Source: Scilla litardierei (Eukaryota > Streptophyta > Magnoliopsida > Asparagales > Asparagaceae). From it: a stretch of 64,000 nt of DNA. Made by a program: the position numbers and the translations under genes. The stretch is taken from the NCBI GenBank assembly GCA_030789695.1, contig CM061134.1:67307486-67371485 (forward strand), given 5' to 3'. Positions 47,357-57,865 of this stretch are shown here, piece after piece. The notes under the pieces were generated by a model. The model made no database searches. It had not been told where the DNA came from and was given only the letters and a program-made list of their open reading frames with translations. Positions within the stretch are counted from its first letter, which is position 1, and each line of letters starts with the position of its first letter.

Positions 47357-47658
47357 ATCCTAGGTTTGGGTCCAATCTCTTGCAAACCCTAGCCTAGGGA
47401 AGCTAGCATTAGGATCAACATCATCGTCCAATTGCGCACCAAGCCCAATCTCTTGCAAACTCGGTCCACAATCTAAATTAGGATAGTTCCTACCCGTCCA
47501 ATCTCTTGCAAACGGGTATTGGCACGGAATTGCAATCGGAAATCCTAGTATCGGTCCAATCTCTTGCAAACCGATACTTCGAAAATCCGACTCCAACCCA
47601 ATTCGGATTTCTAGGGCTTCCTATCAAATTGGGATCCAATCTCTTGCAAATCCCAATT
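47357..47658 (-). repeat. Array of five hairpins with one constant loop
   Basis: CCAATCTCTTGCAA occurs at 47372, 47445, 47498, 47556 and 47636. Flanking arms differ in every copy but pair with each other. Examples are TACCCGT/ACGGGTA, AGTATCGGT/ACCGATACT and AATTGGGAT/ATCCCAATT. The first two copies pair less perfectly. Each loop is closed by T-A or an equivalent. Confidence 0.92.
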
Positions 47659-48139
47659 GATATGAATTCCTAGCTATCCGTACTAAATCGATCCCAATCT
47701 AATCCCTAATAGCAATTCTAGCTCAATTTCTACCAATTCATCACAAATAAGAAATAGGGCTTGTAGGGTTCATCCCCACGCCCCAAGACGTGGAGACTAC
47801 TCACAAATCATAGCAATAGCACAAAAATAATCAATGAAATAAGCAATAGAATTCATCACAAATATTGAGATAAACAATAAAAATAGAATTTTTAGGGAAG
47901 AGAGATGCAAACCAATGGAGTTCTTCAATTTAATCCAACAAAAATCCAAGTTTTTCCTCTTCTCCAATCACAATAATAAAGCTAAAAAGGAATCTAAAAA
48001 GCTGCAAAAAATCTAAGAGATGACTCCCAAAACTAGGGTAAAACAGGGCTTAAATAGCCCCAAAAATCGTCCAAAAATCCTGACCAAAATACCCCTGCAC
48101 AGCCTGTTTTCCGCAGTTTTCGCTACAGGCAGCGCATCG

Positions 48140-48525
48140 TACTCGGCCGAGTGACAAAAGTCGCTCGGCCGAGTGAAAACCCTGCAATTTTCCAGAAAGT
48201 CGGGGCTTTCAGGGGTCTTCAGTTCGGAGGCGGCTCGGCCGAGTGAGTTGTCGTCACTCGGCCGATGGCTTCACTGCACTCGGGCGGACGGGGTTTACCA
48301 CTCGGCCGAGTGGGTCTTCTGAAGCTCAGGCAGCCGAAAAACAGTAACTTCGATGTTTTGGAAGGGCCTCGTCTGGGCGCCACTCGGGCGGACGTGGTAT
48401 CGTCACTCGGCCGAGTGGGTCTTCTGTGCTCGGCCGAGTGCACAGGTAACTCGTGTCTGAAGTGGTCGGCCGAGCAGTATCTCGCTGGTCGGCCGAGTGG
48501 CTCCTCCACTCGGCCGAGTGGGACA
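48140..48525. repeat. CTCGGCCGAG palindrome cluster in F LTR
   Basis: About ten copies of CTCGGCCGAG or one-base variants. Flanks often extend the palindrome (CCACTCGGCCGAGTGG). A second cluster lies in the F interior at about 60037-60361. Confidence 0.85.
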
Positions 48526-48815
48526 CAAAGAATGCCCAATCTGCTTGTTTTGGCCTCCTCGTCGCTCCTGCGACGTCCATTCTTCTTCCGCTCCCCTCCA
48601 ACAGCAAAATACCCCTCGGGGAGGTCGTTGGTGACCGTCTAGAGTAAGCGCATCTCAGGATCACTCCAAATCGCGCCAAATCACCTGAAATGCGACAAAA
48701 ACAACAAATCGTGAAAAGCATCGCAATATCGTCGATATATCGTGAAAAACATGATTTGGGCGATCCAAATGGCATGCAAACATGCGGAAAAAAGGTGTAA
48801 AATAAGGAGTGATCA

Positions 48816-48826
48816 AAATCCCCCAA
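48816..48826 (-). promoter_or_regulatory. Element F polypurine tract
   Basis: The minus strand reads GCTTGGGGGATTT at the 3' LTR border. A second Athila-type tract (TTAGCTTGGGGGAGTG with CATTGAGGACACTGTG) lies at 50436-50475. Confidence 0.8.
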
Positions 48827-50786
48827 GCTTGCCTCTTACTCGTCCTCGAGGAAGATAAGTAAAAGGCGAACCCGGTGGATTCTGAAAATGAAAATGGCGA
48901 AAAACGAAAAACGAAGAAGAATGAAAATGAAATGAAAATAAAGAAAGAAAGAAAGAAGCGAAGAGGTAGGATGCTAGATCACTTTCTCAGGACGCGGGTT
49001 TCACTTACTCTTATAGCATGCACCGAATGAGAAACTCATGTCAAAGGATTTTATTTTGATATCATAGTATAATAATGCAAATAGAGATAGAAAACCCACG
49101 AAAAGCGATATAATCATGAAAAACGGAATGATTTTAAAATTAACGTCGTCTGAATCATTTAAAGCGGTATACATATCACAGATCACACACTTTTCAATTG
49201 AACGCTTTCTATCTGGAGTATAAGAGTATCACACTATAGAGTAGAGAGAATAGAAAAGTATGGATTTCATGAAATGAACGCTAGGCTTAGATTTCTGGAT
49301 TTCGTAAAACTAAAAATAATCTCACCGAGTATAGAATATTACTTAGCCTAGGTTGTCGTGCAATGTCAAGTAGTCACTCTCTCACACATCAATGGATCCC
49401 CTCCCCCAAGCTTATCTATAAGCGTGGTGGCATAAAAAATATTCACATCCCCATTTTTTTATACATATAGCTCCAAAAGCAACGAAAAGAAAGAAGAAAG
49501 AAAGAAGGTGAGATGGGATCTTTTATTGAGGATATTTATTTTTATTTTTTTTATTTTTTTTTCTTTTTTTTTCTTTTTTTTTCTTTTTTTTCTTTGCAAT
49601 AAGCAATATATACACAACGATCCCAACTCAGAGAGAGATAATGATGTACAAGAATGTTTTTCTCTCTCTCTTTTTTTTTAGAATAAGAGATTTGGAGCTA
49701 GAAATTAGTAGCGGGGGAAAATGCCATAAAATAGAATCACTAAGGGGAGATTCACCAATGATTTTAAAAGTAGAGAAATGATGTTCAAGATTTGTGGAGA
49801 AAGAAATAAATATAACTCTCGGTTCACTCTATAAGACATGCACGACAACTTCAGCAGGGTAATCTAATCTACTCAGTTTCGATCACAAAAAAGCTAACTA
49901 ATCCAGATATATCATAGCTAACATCATTCAATCATCCTGAAGTGAAGTGTATAATTCATGCATATAGAAGTGATATAGGAAAAGAAAGTCAGTACTCCAG
50001 ATATAAGCATTCAATGCGTGAATCTTGGTGTGTTTTCTGTGATAGCATACATATGAATATTCAGACTTAGCTAATAATAAAATTTCATCCATTTTCATGC
50101 GGAAAAAGGTGTGGGTTACTATTCTAAATGCAAAGCAAGTCATAGCATCTGATATCTGAAATAAAACCTAAGACATGACAAATATAGCATGCATATAGAA
50201 TAGGCTAAATCCAACGTCATCATCATCACAGAAAAGTCATCTCTAGCATGAGATGAAAAAGAAATAAAGATAAAGGGAAAATAGAAACTATGCAATGCGG
50301 CACACAGGAAAATAAGAAAAACGTGATGCATGGCAAAATAAAAGAAAAGTGATGAAAAATAAGTGCAAAAGCGAAAAAAATGGTGTGAAAAAACTAAAAA
50401 TAAAGGTGGCAAATCGGAAAAGAACGTGATAACTCACTCCCCCAAGCTAAATGGCACAGTGTCCTCAATGTGCAAAGTGTGGCACACCGAGAGACAATCG
50501 ATGAGAGGGGCAATTGAGGATGCATGCATGGAAAAATGAAAAGAAAAAGGGTAAAATAAAGAAATGAAAATATGATGCGGACATGATGCATGCACAGATA
50601 GGAGTGATACATAGATATAAGTGTCACCAAAAACTCTCCCTCTCTCCCAGAATAGATATAAAAAGATATGAGAAAAAAAAAGAGAATACCATAATAAGTG
50701 AGGGGAGGGGGTGGACAAAAAGTGCAACAGGACCCAGCAGAAACGGGCAGCACAACGGCAGGAATGGATCAAGGCATCAAGGGTGC
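48827..50786 (-). other. Element F 3' non-coding region
   Basis: About 2 kb, AT-rich, with a T-rich low-complexity stretch (49537-49594). It holds the internal purine tract near 50440. No supported gene. Confidence 0.75.
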
Positions 50787-52973
50787 CTAAGAAGGTGGTG
50801 CTGCGCCGTCTCCGTCCTGAGGCGGAGGTGGTGGTGGTGGTGTAGGCTGCTGAGCTGGGGTGGGCGTGGAAGTGGAAGCAGGTCTAGTGTGTGTGGAAGT
50901 GTGTGTGGGAACCTGCTGGGTGGGTGGTGGTACGCGTGGGAGACGCTCCAAGACCTGTGTAAGGCAGTAGTGGATCTGGGGGATCAGCTCGAAGCGTCCA
51001 GCCATCGTAGAGACGGTGGAGGACAGGGTCCTAAGGTCACCTCTAAGACCACTCACCGCCAACTCAAGAGCACGTATGCTCTGCAGTACAGTGTCGGGCG
51101 GGGGTGGTGCAGAGGGACGCACCGGTCTAGGCTGTGCAGGGCGAGGCTGGCGTACGCGAGTGGAGTATGTAACGGGCTCAGCAGGGAAGGGGACAAAAGG
51201 TGTCGCGCCTGCAAATGTGGGCCGGGCCTCAGTGTGAGGCCGGGGCGGGCAGTGAGAAGTGGAGGCAGCGGCAGCGAAAGAAGAGTACAAAAGTTGCTGC
51301 GAGGCGGCTAGAGAGGTCAGTGGCACAGAAGTGTGGACAGACGCCACGACACTCTCGGAAAGTACAGCGGGGGTGGAGACAGAGGGAACTACCGCTGGGG
51401 CGGAAGTGTGTGGACCAAAAGGCGTAACCCCAGCGGAGATCATGCTAGCCATGGTCTCCACGACCACGGCAAACGAGGGCTCTCCACTCTCAACAGAGGT
51501 CGGTGGGCGCTCGGGGAGAGCGGAGCAAAGAGGCTCCACGGACAGAGGGCCAGAGGTGGCAGTGGGAGTGGTGGGGACAGCCTCGGAAGTGGTGACAGTG
51601 GTGGAAGTGGGCTCAGCAAGAGTACTCTCGACACCGACAGCGGTGTCAGGAGCAGCGAAAACATCTGGTATGGGCTGAGGGGCCACTGGGTCAACAGGGT
51701 CTGCGGCAGGCTCGGCAGGGTGTGCAGCAGGGTCTGCGGGGGCAGCCTGGGCAGCATGGGCAGCGTGGGCCTGCTCGGCCTCCTCGGCCTCGAGCACGTA
51801 GGCGGCGGGGATGAGAACATCCATCGCCGGGAGCCAGTCGACGTGGGCTGGTGCAATCTGAGTCCGAGCAGGGCTCGGGAGAATCATGTAGTCGGCACCG
51901 AAAGGGCCGTGCAACCAGACCCAGTGACGCTCACCATGCAGACGAAGCATCTTCATCCGGGCCATAACGTCTATCGACAGAGAAGTGGGGCCCGGGACGC
52001 GTCGCAGGTCGTCAGGTAGGTCCTCGCTGGTCATCATGGTAAGCAGGGTGATCAGACCGCCGCAGCAGATCGGTGAGCGAGCGCCCACCGATACAATGAT
52101 GCGGTCTAAAAACCAAGCCGCAATGTCGATCACGACGGCAGGGACAAGCTCGTGTCCATCCCTAGATAGAGCTCTGGGACGTGTCATCGCATAGAGCATG
52201 TAGAGCTCTGGCGTAGACATCGTGCCCGGCTCATATCTGGCCAAAAAGGTGGTCGCCATGAGGCGCTGGGCTATGCGTAGGCAGGGGTGGACAATGGCCG
52301 AGGCCTTGGCCCTACTAGGGTCAAACGCGGCGTGGTGGCCTGTAATCCGGGCCCAGAAGGCACCGGCGTCGAAGGAAGGTGGGGGGATATGGGTGGGGCC
52401 GTAACCGCGATCGGCTCCGGGGACGGCGGGCCACGAGAAGAATGCTCTCATCATATCGAGAGTGACCTGGCACTCTCGATCAATGAACCGGAATGAGCAT
52501 CCCTCATCGGTCCGGGCGATCGAACTCAAAACCTCAAGTGTCGGGCGGGTAAAAGTATCCGCCGACACCTGGAAAAAATCTCGCCAGCCCACGTTGTCGT
52601 ACAACGTGAGCAGCCCCTCTAATACCCCCAGGCGTCCTAGGTCAGCGAGGTGTGCAAACCTGGAGGGTACGATCGAGCGCTGGGAGATACGCTCGAAGAC
52701 GGCGCGGTGTGCGTCGTCTCGGAACGTAATCCCGAGCGGCCCGACCAGTGGAGCCGGTGGTGGTGGATGTGGGTCGGCAGGGAGGGGCTGTGCGGGCTGT
52801 GGGTGCACTGCAGGCTGTGCGGGGTGTGCGGGGCCTGCAGGCTGTGCTGGGTGTGCGGGGTGTGGGGGGGACGGTGGAGGAGAGTCCTCCAACTCGTGGG
52901 AGGGGCCGGCATCATCCGACCGCTTCCGCTTGGCGGAAGCTCTCTTCGACCGCGGCCGTGTCCGGGGCGGCAT
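50787..52973 (-). CDS. Athila ORF1-like protein (env position)
   Basis: 728 residues from MPPRTRPRSKR at 52973; the frame is open 28 codons further to an ATG at 53057, but the basic MPPR start is usual for the family. N-terminus carries KRASAKRKR (nuclear-localisation-like), then Pro/Ala/His repeats. Residues about 100-380 match the ATHILA ORF-1 family (PF03078-like): FAHLADLGRLGVLEGLL, FRFIDRECQVTLDMMRAFF, ARYEPGTMSTPELYMLYAM, SPICCGGLITLLTMM. The rest is Pro/Ala/Ser/Thr-rich with a short Leu-rich helix near 640 and a poly-Pro end. No signal peptide or membrane segment. In Athila elements this gene follows integrase; here the integrase is gone yet the frame is intact. Function unknown. Confidence 0.82.
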   Translation of the reverse strand: MPPRTRPRSKRASAKRKRSDDAGPSHELEDSPPPSPPHPAHPAQPAGPAHPAQPAVHPQPAQPLPADPHPPPPAPLVGPLGITFRDDAHRAVFERISQRSIVPSRFAHLADLGRLGVLEGLLTLYDNVGWRDFFQVSADTFTRPTLEVLSSIARTDEGCSFRFIDRECQVTLDMMRAFFSWPAVPGADRGYGPTHIPPPSFDAGAFWARITGHHAAFDPSRAKASAIVHPCLRIAQRLMATTFLARYEPGTMSTPELYMLYAMTRPRALSRDGHELVPAVVIDIAAWFLDRIIVSVGARSPICCGGLITLLTMMTSEDLPDDLRRVPGPTSLSIDVMARMKMLRLHGERHWVWLHGPFGADYMILPSPARTQIAPAHVDWLPAMDVLIPAAYVLEAEEAEQAHAAHAAQAAPADPAAHPAEPAADPVDPVAPQPIPDVFAAPDTAVGVESTLAEPTSTTVTTSEAVPTTPTATSGPLSVEPLCSALPERPPTSVESGEPSFAVVVETMASMISAGVTPFGPHTSAPAVVPSVSTPAVLSESVVASVHTSVPLTSLAASQQLLYSSFAAAASTSHCPPRPHTEARPTFAGATPFVPFPAEPVTYSTRVRQPRPAQPRPVRPSAPPPPDTVLQSIRALELAVSGLRGDLRTLSSTVSTMAGRFELIPQIHYCLTQVLERLPRVPPPTQQVPTHTSTHTRPASTSTPTPAQQPTPPPPPPPQDGDGAAPPS

Positions 52974-53057
52974 ATCGGCCCCGAGCGCGCGCCGAAAAAC
53001 GTGAAAAATGTGGCGTGTGCTAAAAGAATGGAAAGAGTATACCCAAACATGCCGCAA

Positions 53058-53475
53058 GTGCTAAGCAGTGGAAGCGTGCGAAGTCCGCGCCTCCACGAAG
53101 TCCAAAGCAGCCCGTAGAAGCTCCCCTGAGCTCCCCTAAGCTCCAAAAAGCAACCTGCGCATGAAAAAGCGATATCAGCGAGTAATAATCAAAATGTAAT
53201 GAGCAATAGGGGTATAATGGATAGATATAGAAATTGATTTGGGTTAGGGGTTCGATTAATACACGGATCCTCGAAAAATACGCAAAAAGAGGAGAAAACG
53301 GGCAAAACAAGCTATACCGGAGGTGACCGGAGACAAGGCCGCCGGCGGCGACTCGGGCGGGGCGCGGCGATGGTCGGCCGGCGGTGGCTGGCCGAGCGGC
53401 GGCGCGCGCGGGCTTGGTCGGGCGAGTGAGGGTGAGAACGAGCGGTATCGGGCGAGGGGAATCCGAGGGGTCGGG
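53058..53475 (-). other. Element F interior left of C1
   Basis: Non-coding remainder between the env-position gene and the C1 insertion. The part near 53320-53440 is very GC-rich (GGCGGC runs). tcggg at 53471-53475 is the left TSD copy of C1. Confidence 0.7.
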
Positions 53476-55557
53476 TGCCTCGTCTCAAATGTTGTGAGAA
53501 CTACTCCCAAGCGCAGGAGATCGTGCAAGTAATATCCTGGTGAGTCCAGGTATCGAATCCACGGGACAACTGACCTGCAAAACTACGATCGTCAATCTGA
53601 AAAGAGTAATAATACGGTGTTAACCAACCACCTATCGAACACAAAGATATAGGATCAAGAGTATGGAATAAGAAATGAAAATCCTACGATATTTACGGTA
53701 ACTTTGGTGGGGTACAAATATGGGGAGTATGTGTTGGGTTTGATTTCGTTAGGGTGTGTGCAATCAATGAATATCAATACCTTTTCTATAACTCAACGTT
53801 TCGTCCGGTCAAGGCACGAGAACGTCGGAAAATATGACGATCAAGCGTATGAAAACGTGCCAAAGAATTATACAATTAAGATAGGGCGAAAAGATATAGA
53901 AACCAATAATTACGACACCCTAACTACGTCAACTCCAACACGTATGAAGTGAATGTGCTACGGTTGTGAGTTCATTAGGAGTTAATAATCGCTGAAATAT
54001 CATGTCTTTTATATAACTCAACGCTTCGTTCGGTCAGGGCACGAAGGCGTCGGAAGATGAAACGATGAAAACTAGTCAAATTGGCCGTATACGTATCACT
54101 AGCAACATTGACTTCATTAAACGATAAATGCAACAATAAGTTCAGATTAGTGAACATGAATTGGCTAGCCTTGTCAGGGCCTAGCCATACGGGATGTAAC
54201 TAATATCGACAATAAGCAAATACCCAACAAATACGTTGTAGAAATCAATGTTACGAGTGATTTTGACATGAAAATAGGGCTAAAGACATGAAATTCATCA
54301 AATAAATACTCCTAATTACATCACAACCATAGCACAAGGAGATTAGCCACGCATGGTGCAAAGAAAATCAGTTTTCATAGCCAAATACATCGTTATAATA
54401 GCCAAAATACGACAAAATACACCAAATACGGGGTATAAGTTCAAGAATTTATCACCAAATCTCCACTTTAGAACCCAAAACTCCTTTAGAATAGGAAGAA
54501 TAGCCTCTGGAATTTTTGATAATTTTTCCCTGGAGAAATACGCACAGTAGCCGCTCCAAAAGTCCCAAAATACGCCAGAATACCCCAAAACCCTAGAAAT
54601 ACGCTTATATAATAGCATTGCGGGTTTGGGTCGCTTAACGGGTTCGAAACCCGCTATCCAATACGCCAAAACCCGATCCGCCGCTCGCTGGAAGATCTCA
54701 GCCGCACGATTCGAGCGGGATTGAACGTGGTCGCGCCACGTAGCACGCCAAAACTCGCGCCCCGCCCGCTTCGCTGCGCTCTCCGAATCCGAATCGGGGT
54801 TCGATTCATTGCCGTTGGATCTGAGATCCAACGGTCTCAATCATTCCACGTCGCCCGCTCGACGAACGCTCCGCATTGCGATTTCGCATTCGAAGCGGCT
54901 TCGTTGACAGCCGTTTGATCTCGATCTTACGCTCCACGATGCGCCACGTGGCCAGAGGAATTCGCCGCTCGTTTCAAAACGCGGGACTAAATCTGACCGT
55001 TGGATCTTAATCCAACGGTCCGATCGCACGCTCTTCGTCTCTGCTGCGGGGATAAGCTCGAGCATCGGATCTCCATCCGACGGTAATCACACGCCCACGT
55101 CGTTGCTTCTTCGTGCGCAACGTCGTCCGTTGGATTGAGATCCAACGGCAGATGTTTTACCACGTCGCCCGATTGTCCTGCGCCGTCGGATCGAGCGGGA
55201 ACCGCCCAGATTGCGCCACGTGTCAAGCGATGATTGGGCAGCGGCCGTATAATCGTATTTTCGAGCGTATTTCTGTATTTAAATGGTATTCTGCATTCAA
55301 AAATTCATAGTAATTAGCACAGATCTCAGAAAAATTCAAATAAATAGTCGTTGGAATCGTGAGATCAAGACAGTGCTAAGAAAAATATAAAAGTGCAGAA
55401 ATACACAATCAAATTCACATTTTGTGCACAAATAGAGTGATTTCTCTAATAAATGATGATGAGAAAATTACGAATGTATTAGAGATAAATTAAGCATCAT
55501 ATGGGCACAAAATAGGACTAATAAGGGGGTTAAATATGCAATATTCACTCCGAATCA
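53476..55557 (-). repeat. C1 3' LTR (sense minus)
   Basis: TGCCTCGTC...CCGAATCA. Holds four inverted repeats of the CCGTTGGAT type between about 54808 and 55150, and a TTATATAA TATA-like site at 54605-54612. Confidence 0.94.
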
Positions 55558-55567
55558 CACCCCCCAA
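55558..55567 (-). promoter_or_regulatory. C1 polypurine tract
   Basis: The minus strand reads TTGGGGGGTG at the 3' LTR border. A second tract with ACATTGAGGACAATGT lies near 56513-56547. Confidence 0.8.
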
Positions 55568-56597
55568 CTAGCGTTTTGCTAGTCCCTAGCAAAAAGAGCG
55601 ATAAATACGGATGATCAATAAAAAATAATTCTATCAATCGCTTATGGCCTGGCTCAACAATACGCTTTCCAACATGATTTATACCATCAATATACACATC
55701 CATGACCAAGATCATTCACATGATGTTTTCTCTAACTTAGTATGAATAAATAACATACAAGCATCGTTTTGCGCAAGCGAAAGTATAACACGTCGTTTTT
55801 CTCTAGTTTTCTTGTTTCCAAGGAATTGGCCTATCAAAACAAACATTCAAGATATGGGTAATGAATTTTCTTAATATATATTCACCATTTCTTTTCTTTT
55901 AATCGTTCCGCGTAACGCGCATCAAGCAACATTCGCAGAAAAATGTATTACTTGGATCGCTCCATCAAATGAGTGAGTTTCCTGTCAATGGCTCCCAAAT
56001 CAGACGATAATAGGGCATTAGGCCAAAAAGGACCCCTCGGACTATACTACTCGAGCCAACCAAGTTATTTATTAGTGATATATTTATTCATTCATTTCAT
56101 TCATTTTTCTTTTCTTTTCTTCATCTTTTTCTCTTTTTTTTGTAAGCAACTCAACACCCATTCTTTGAATGTAAACATCAATAACCAAGGCCAAATTCCT
56201 CTTCAACTTGAAGACTTTCCAAAAAAACGTGTATACTCAAGCTTTTTCATCACCTTTAGCATGCATGAAATAAATTCAGACTATTTCGAGATATTAATCA
56301 TGGCAATTGAAAATTTTTCATGAATAGCATATTAACGGTAATTCATGAAGGGAAAAAATGAATTCAAGCCATAAACAATTAGCTAGAACTCAGTTAATGC
56401 ATAATCATCCATATTTGAGGTATACGAAGGAGTTTAAAATGGTGAGATTGGTGGTTCATTCTTCCTTATGCCATGCTTTTTGAAAAAAAAAATCCTAAGA
56501 TCTCATACACACCCCCCAACTAAAGATGGACATTGTCCTCAATGTCGAAAGGGATACGAGTTTATTCAAGCAAGCATCCTAGAAAGCATATAAAATT
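55568..56597 (-). other. C1 interior, 3' non-coding part
   Basis: AT-rich, no gene. Aligns with 34334-35367 of C2. Confidence 0.65.
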
Positions 56598-56927
56598 CTA
56601 CGCTACTGGAAAGAACACACCGTGTTCAAATGGCGGATCACGAATCTTTGATGGTGGAGGAAGCTGTTCAATTTGTTCCTTGTGCTCCTCGGCGATTATT
56701 CTTCCTCCTTTAGCTAAATTGGACCCCAGCAACGTAACTCCCAGCATCTCTATAATCTGGTCACCTGTATCCTGCAAGAGATGAGTCACGTCAATCCAAT
56801 TTATTTTAAAATTCTTCGCCATAAACATATTCCAAATGTAGTCATCAAAGTAAGTAAAATAAAATAAAGCTTGGTGATGTCTACTCCCTGAAAAATGTGC
56901 ACTACTCTCGGTATGATGCTCAGTCAA
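56598..56927 (-). CDS. C1 downstream ORF, unknown, conserved in C2
   Basis: 109 codons, opening at TTG. Nearly identical protein to C2 35368-35697, in a different frame from the gag remnant and 21 bases after its stop. No recognised domain. Confidence 0.35.
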   Translation of the reverse strand: MTEHHTESSAHFSGSRHHQALFYFTYFDDYIWNMFMAKNFKINWIDVTHLLQDTGDQIIEMLGVTLLGSNLAKGGRIIAEEHKEQIEQLPPPSKIRDPPFEHGVFFPVA

Positions 56928-56948
56928 TGTGGAGAGGGATAAATGATT

Positions 56949-57725
56949 TTAGGAAAGAACTAGGGAAGGGAATGGTTCGGGCTCAATAGTGACGATCTTT
57001 GAACTCATGTCCCTAGTCGTCTCCTCCTGTTCATCCAAAATTGCTCGCTCATCCTCTACTTTGCACACATTTCCTGCCATGTCAATGTTTTCATTCATGA
57101 CTTCATCGTGACATGGCTCGCTCGATATACCTGCAATAGAAGATAAACTCACATTAAGAGCTGGAATTTGAATTTCAAAAGATTCATTTTCTTCTAAGCA
57201 AGTGGCAATCAGCTTAAGATTTTCAATAGATTGCTGAATCTGTCGACTCCGAGCGAGGAATTTCTCTTGGGATTGGTGGAACGTGGCCTCCTGTGTCTGA
57301 ATAAGCAGTTGAACTTCCTCTTTCAAGTGTTGCAAAGGTACGTCTATGCTTTGCTCTCCTTGATCAAGGCTTAAAGGCTCCGTTGAATCGCACTCTGAAG
57401 TCTCTTTAATGATTTCTTCGTCCTCTTGCAAAGACTCCATATAATTCCACGCCTCTGTCGGCGTCATGACTCCCAAGAATTCCTACAGCTGTGGTCGTAG
57501 TCCACCTAGGAAGGACTCCATAAGCTCTTTCTTCGTAAACCCATGCTGCGGATAGCTCGAAATTATGTCTGTGAATCTCCTCCAGGCCTGAAAGAAAGTT
57601 TCACAATCAGTCTGATTAAAACTAACAATCTTGAGCTTCTCCATCCTATTTTTGTGTGCCTTATAATATTCTGCATCATACAAATTGTTCGTGCAATAAA
57701 ATTTCATGTATTCCATATACTCCAT
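56949..57725 (-). pseudogene. C1 residual gag
   Basis: ATG at 57725. 80 codons of gag core (ETFFQAWRRFTDII, KKELMESFLGGLRPQL), one TAG at 57485-57483, then the same frame continues for 175 codons of acidic, Gln-rich sequence. Against C2, the stop is shifted by two codons: CAG here is TAG there and the reverse. No zinc knuckle. Confidence 0.6.
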
Positions 57726-57841
57726 TTTTAAAAAGAAAACAAAAAAAAAGTAAAATCAAAAAAATTCTAGACTATAAGATGGAAGGATCTCACCGAATGT
57801 TCCTCCAAACGAACTGAAATCGTAGATTGCAAGTACTGTTA

Positions 57842-57859
57842 TCCCCGGCAACGGCGCCA
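57842..57859 (-). promoter_or_regulatory. C1 primer-binding site (tRNA-Asp)
   Basis: The minus strand reads TGGCGCCGTTGCCGGGGA, six bases after the 5' LTR. Confidence 0.9.
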
Positions 57860-57865
57860 AAAACT

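Larger units (their letters stand above)
47000..48815 (-). repeat. Element F 3' LTR
   Basis: 1816 bp. Contains the five-hairpin array (47357-47658) and a cluster of CTCGGCCGAG palindromes (about 48140-48525). The first 383 bp are repeated at 63618-64000 with few changes. Confidence 0.9.

Noticed and set aside
47357..47658. CRISPR-like regularly spaced repeats
   Set aside because: The locus is a plant LTR, spacing is irregular (53-80 bp) and flanks are self-complementary stems, not spacers.
50787..52973. True envelope glycoprotein
   Set aside because: No signal peptide, membrane span or cleavage site; the core matches the ATHILA ORF1 family instead.
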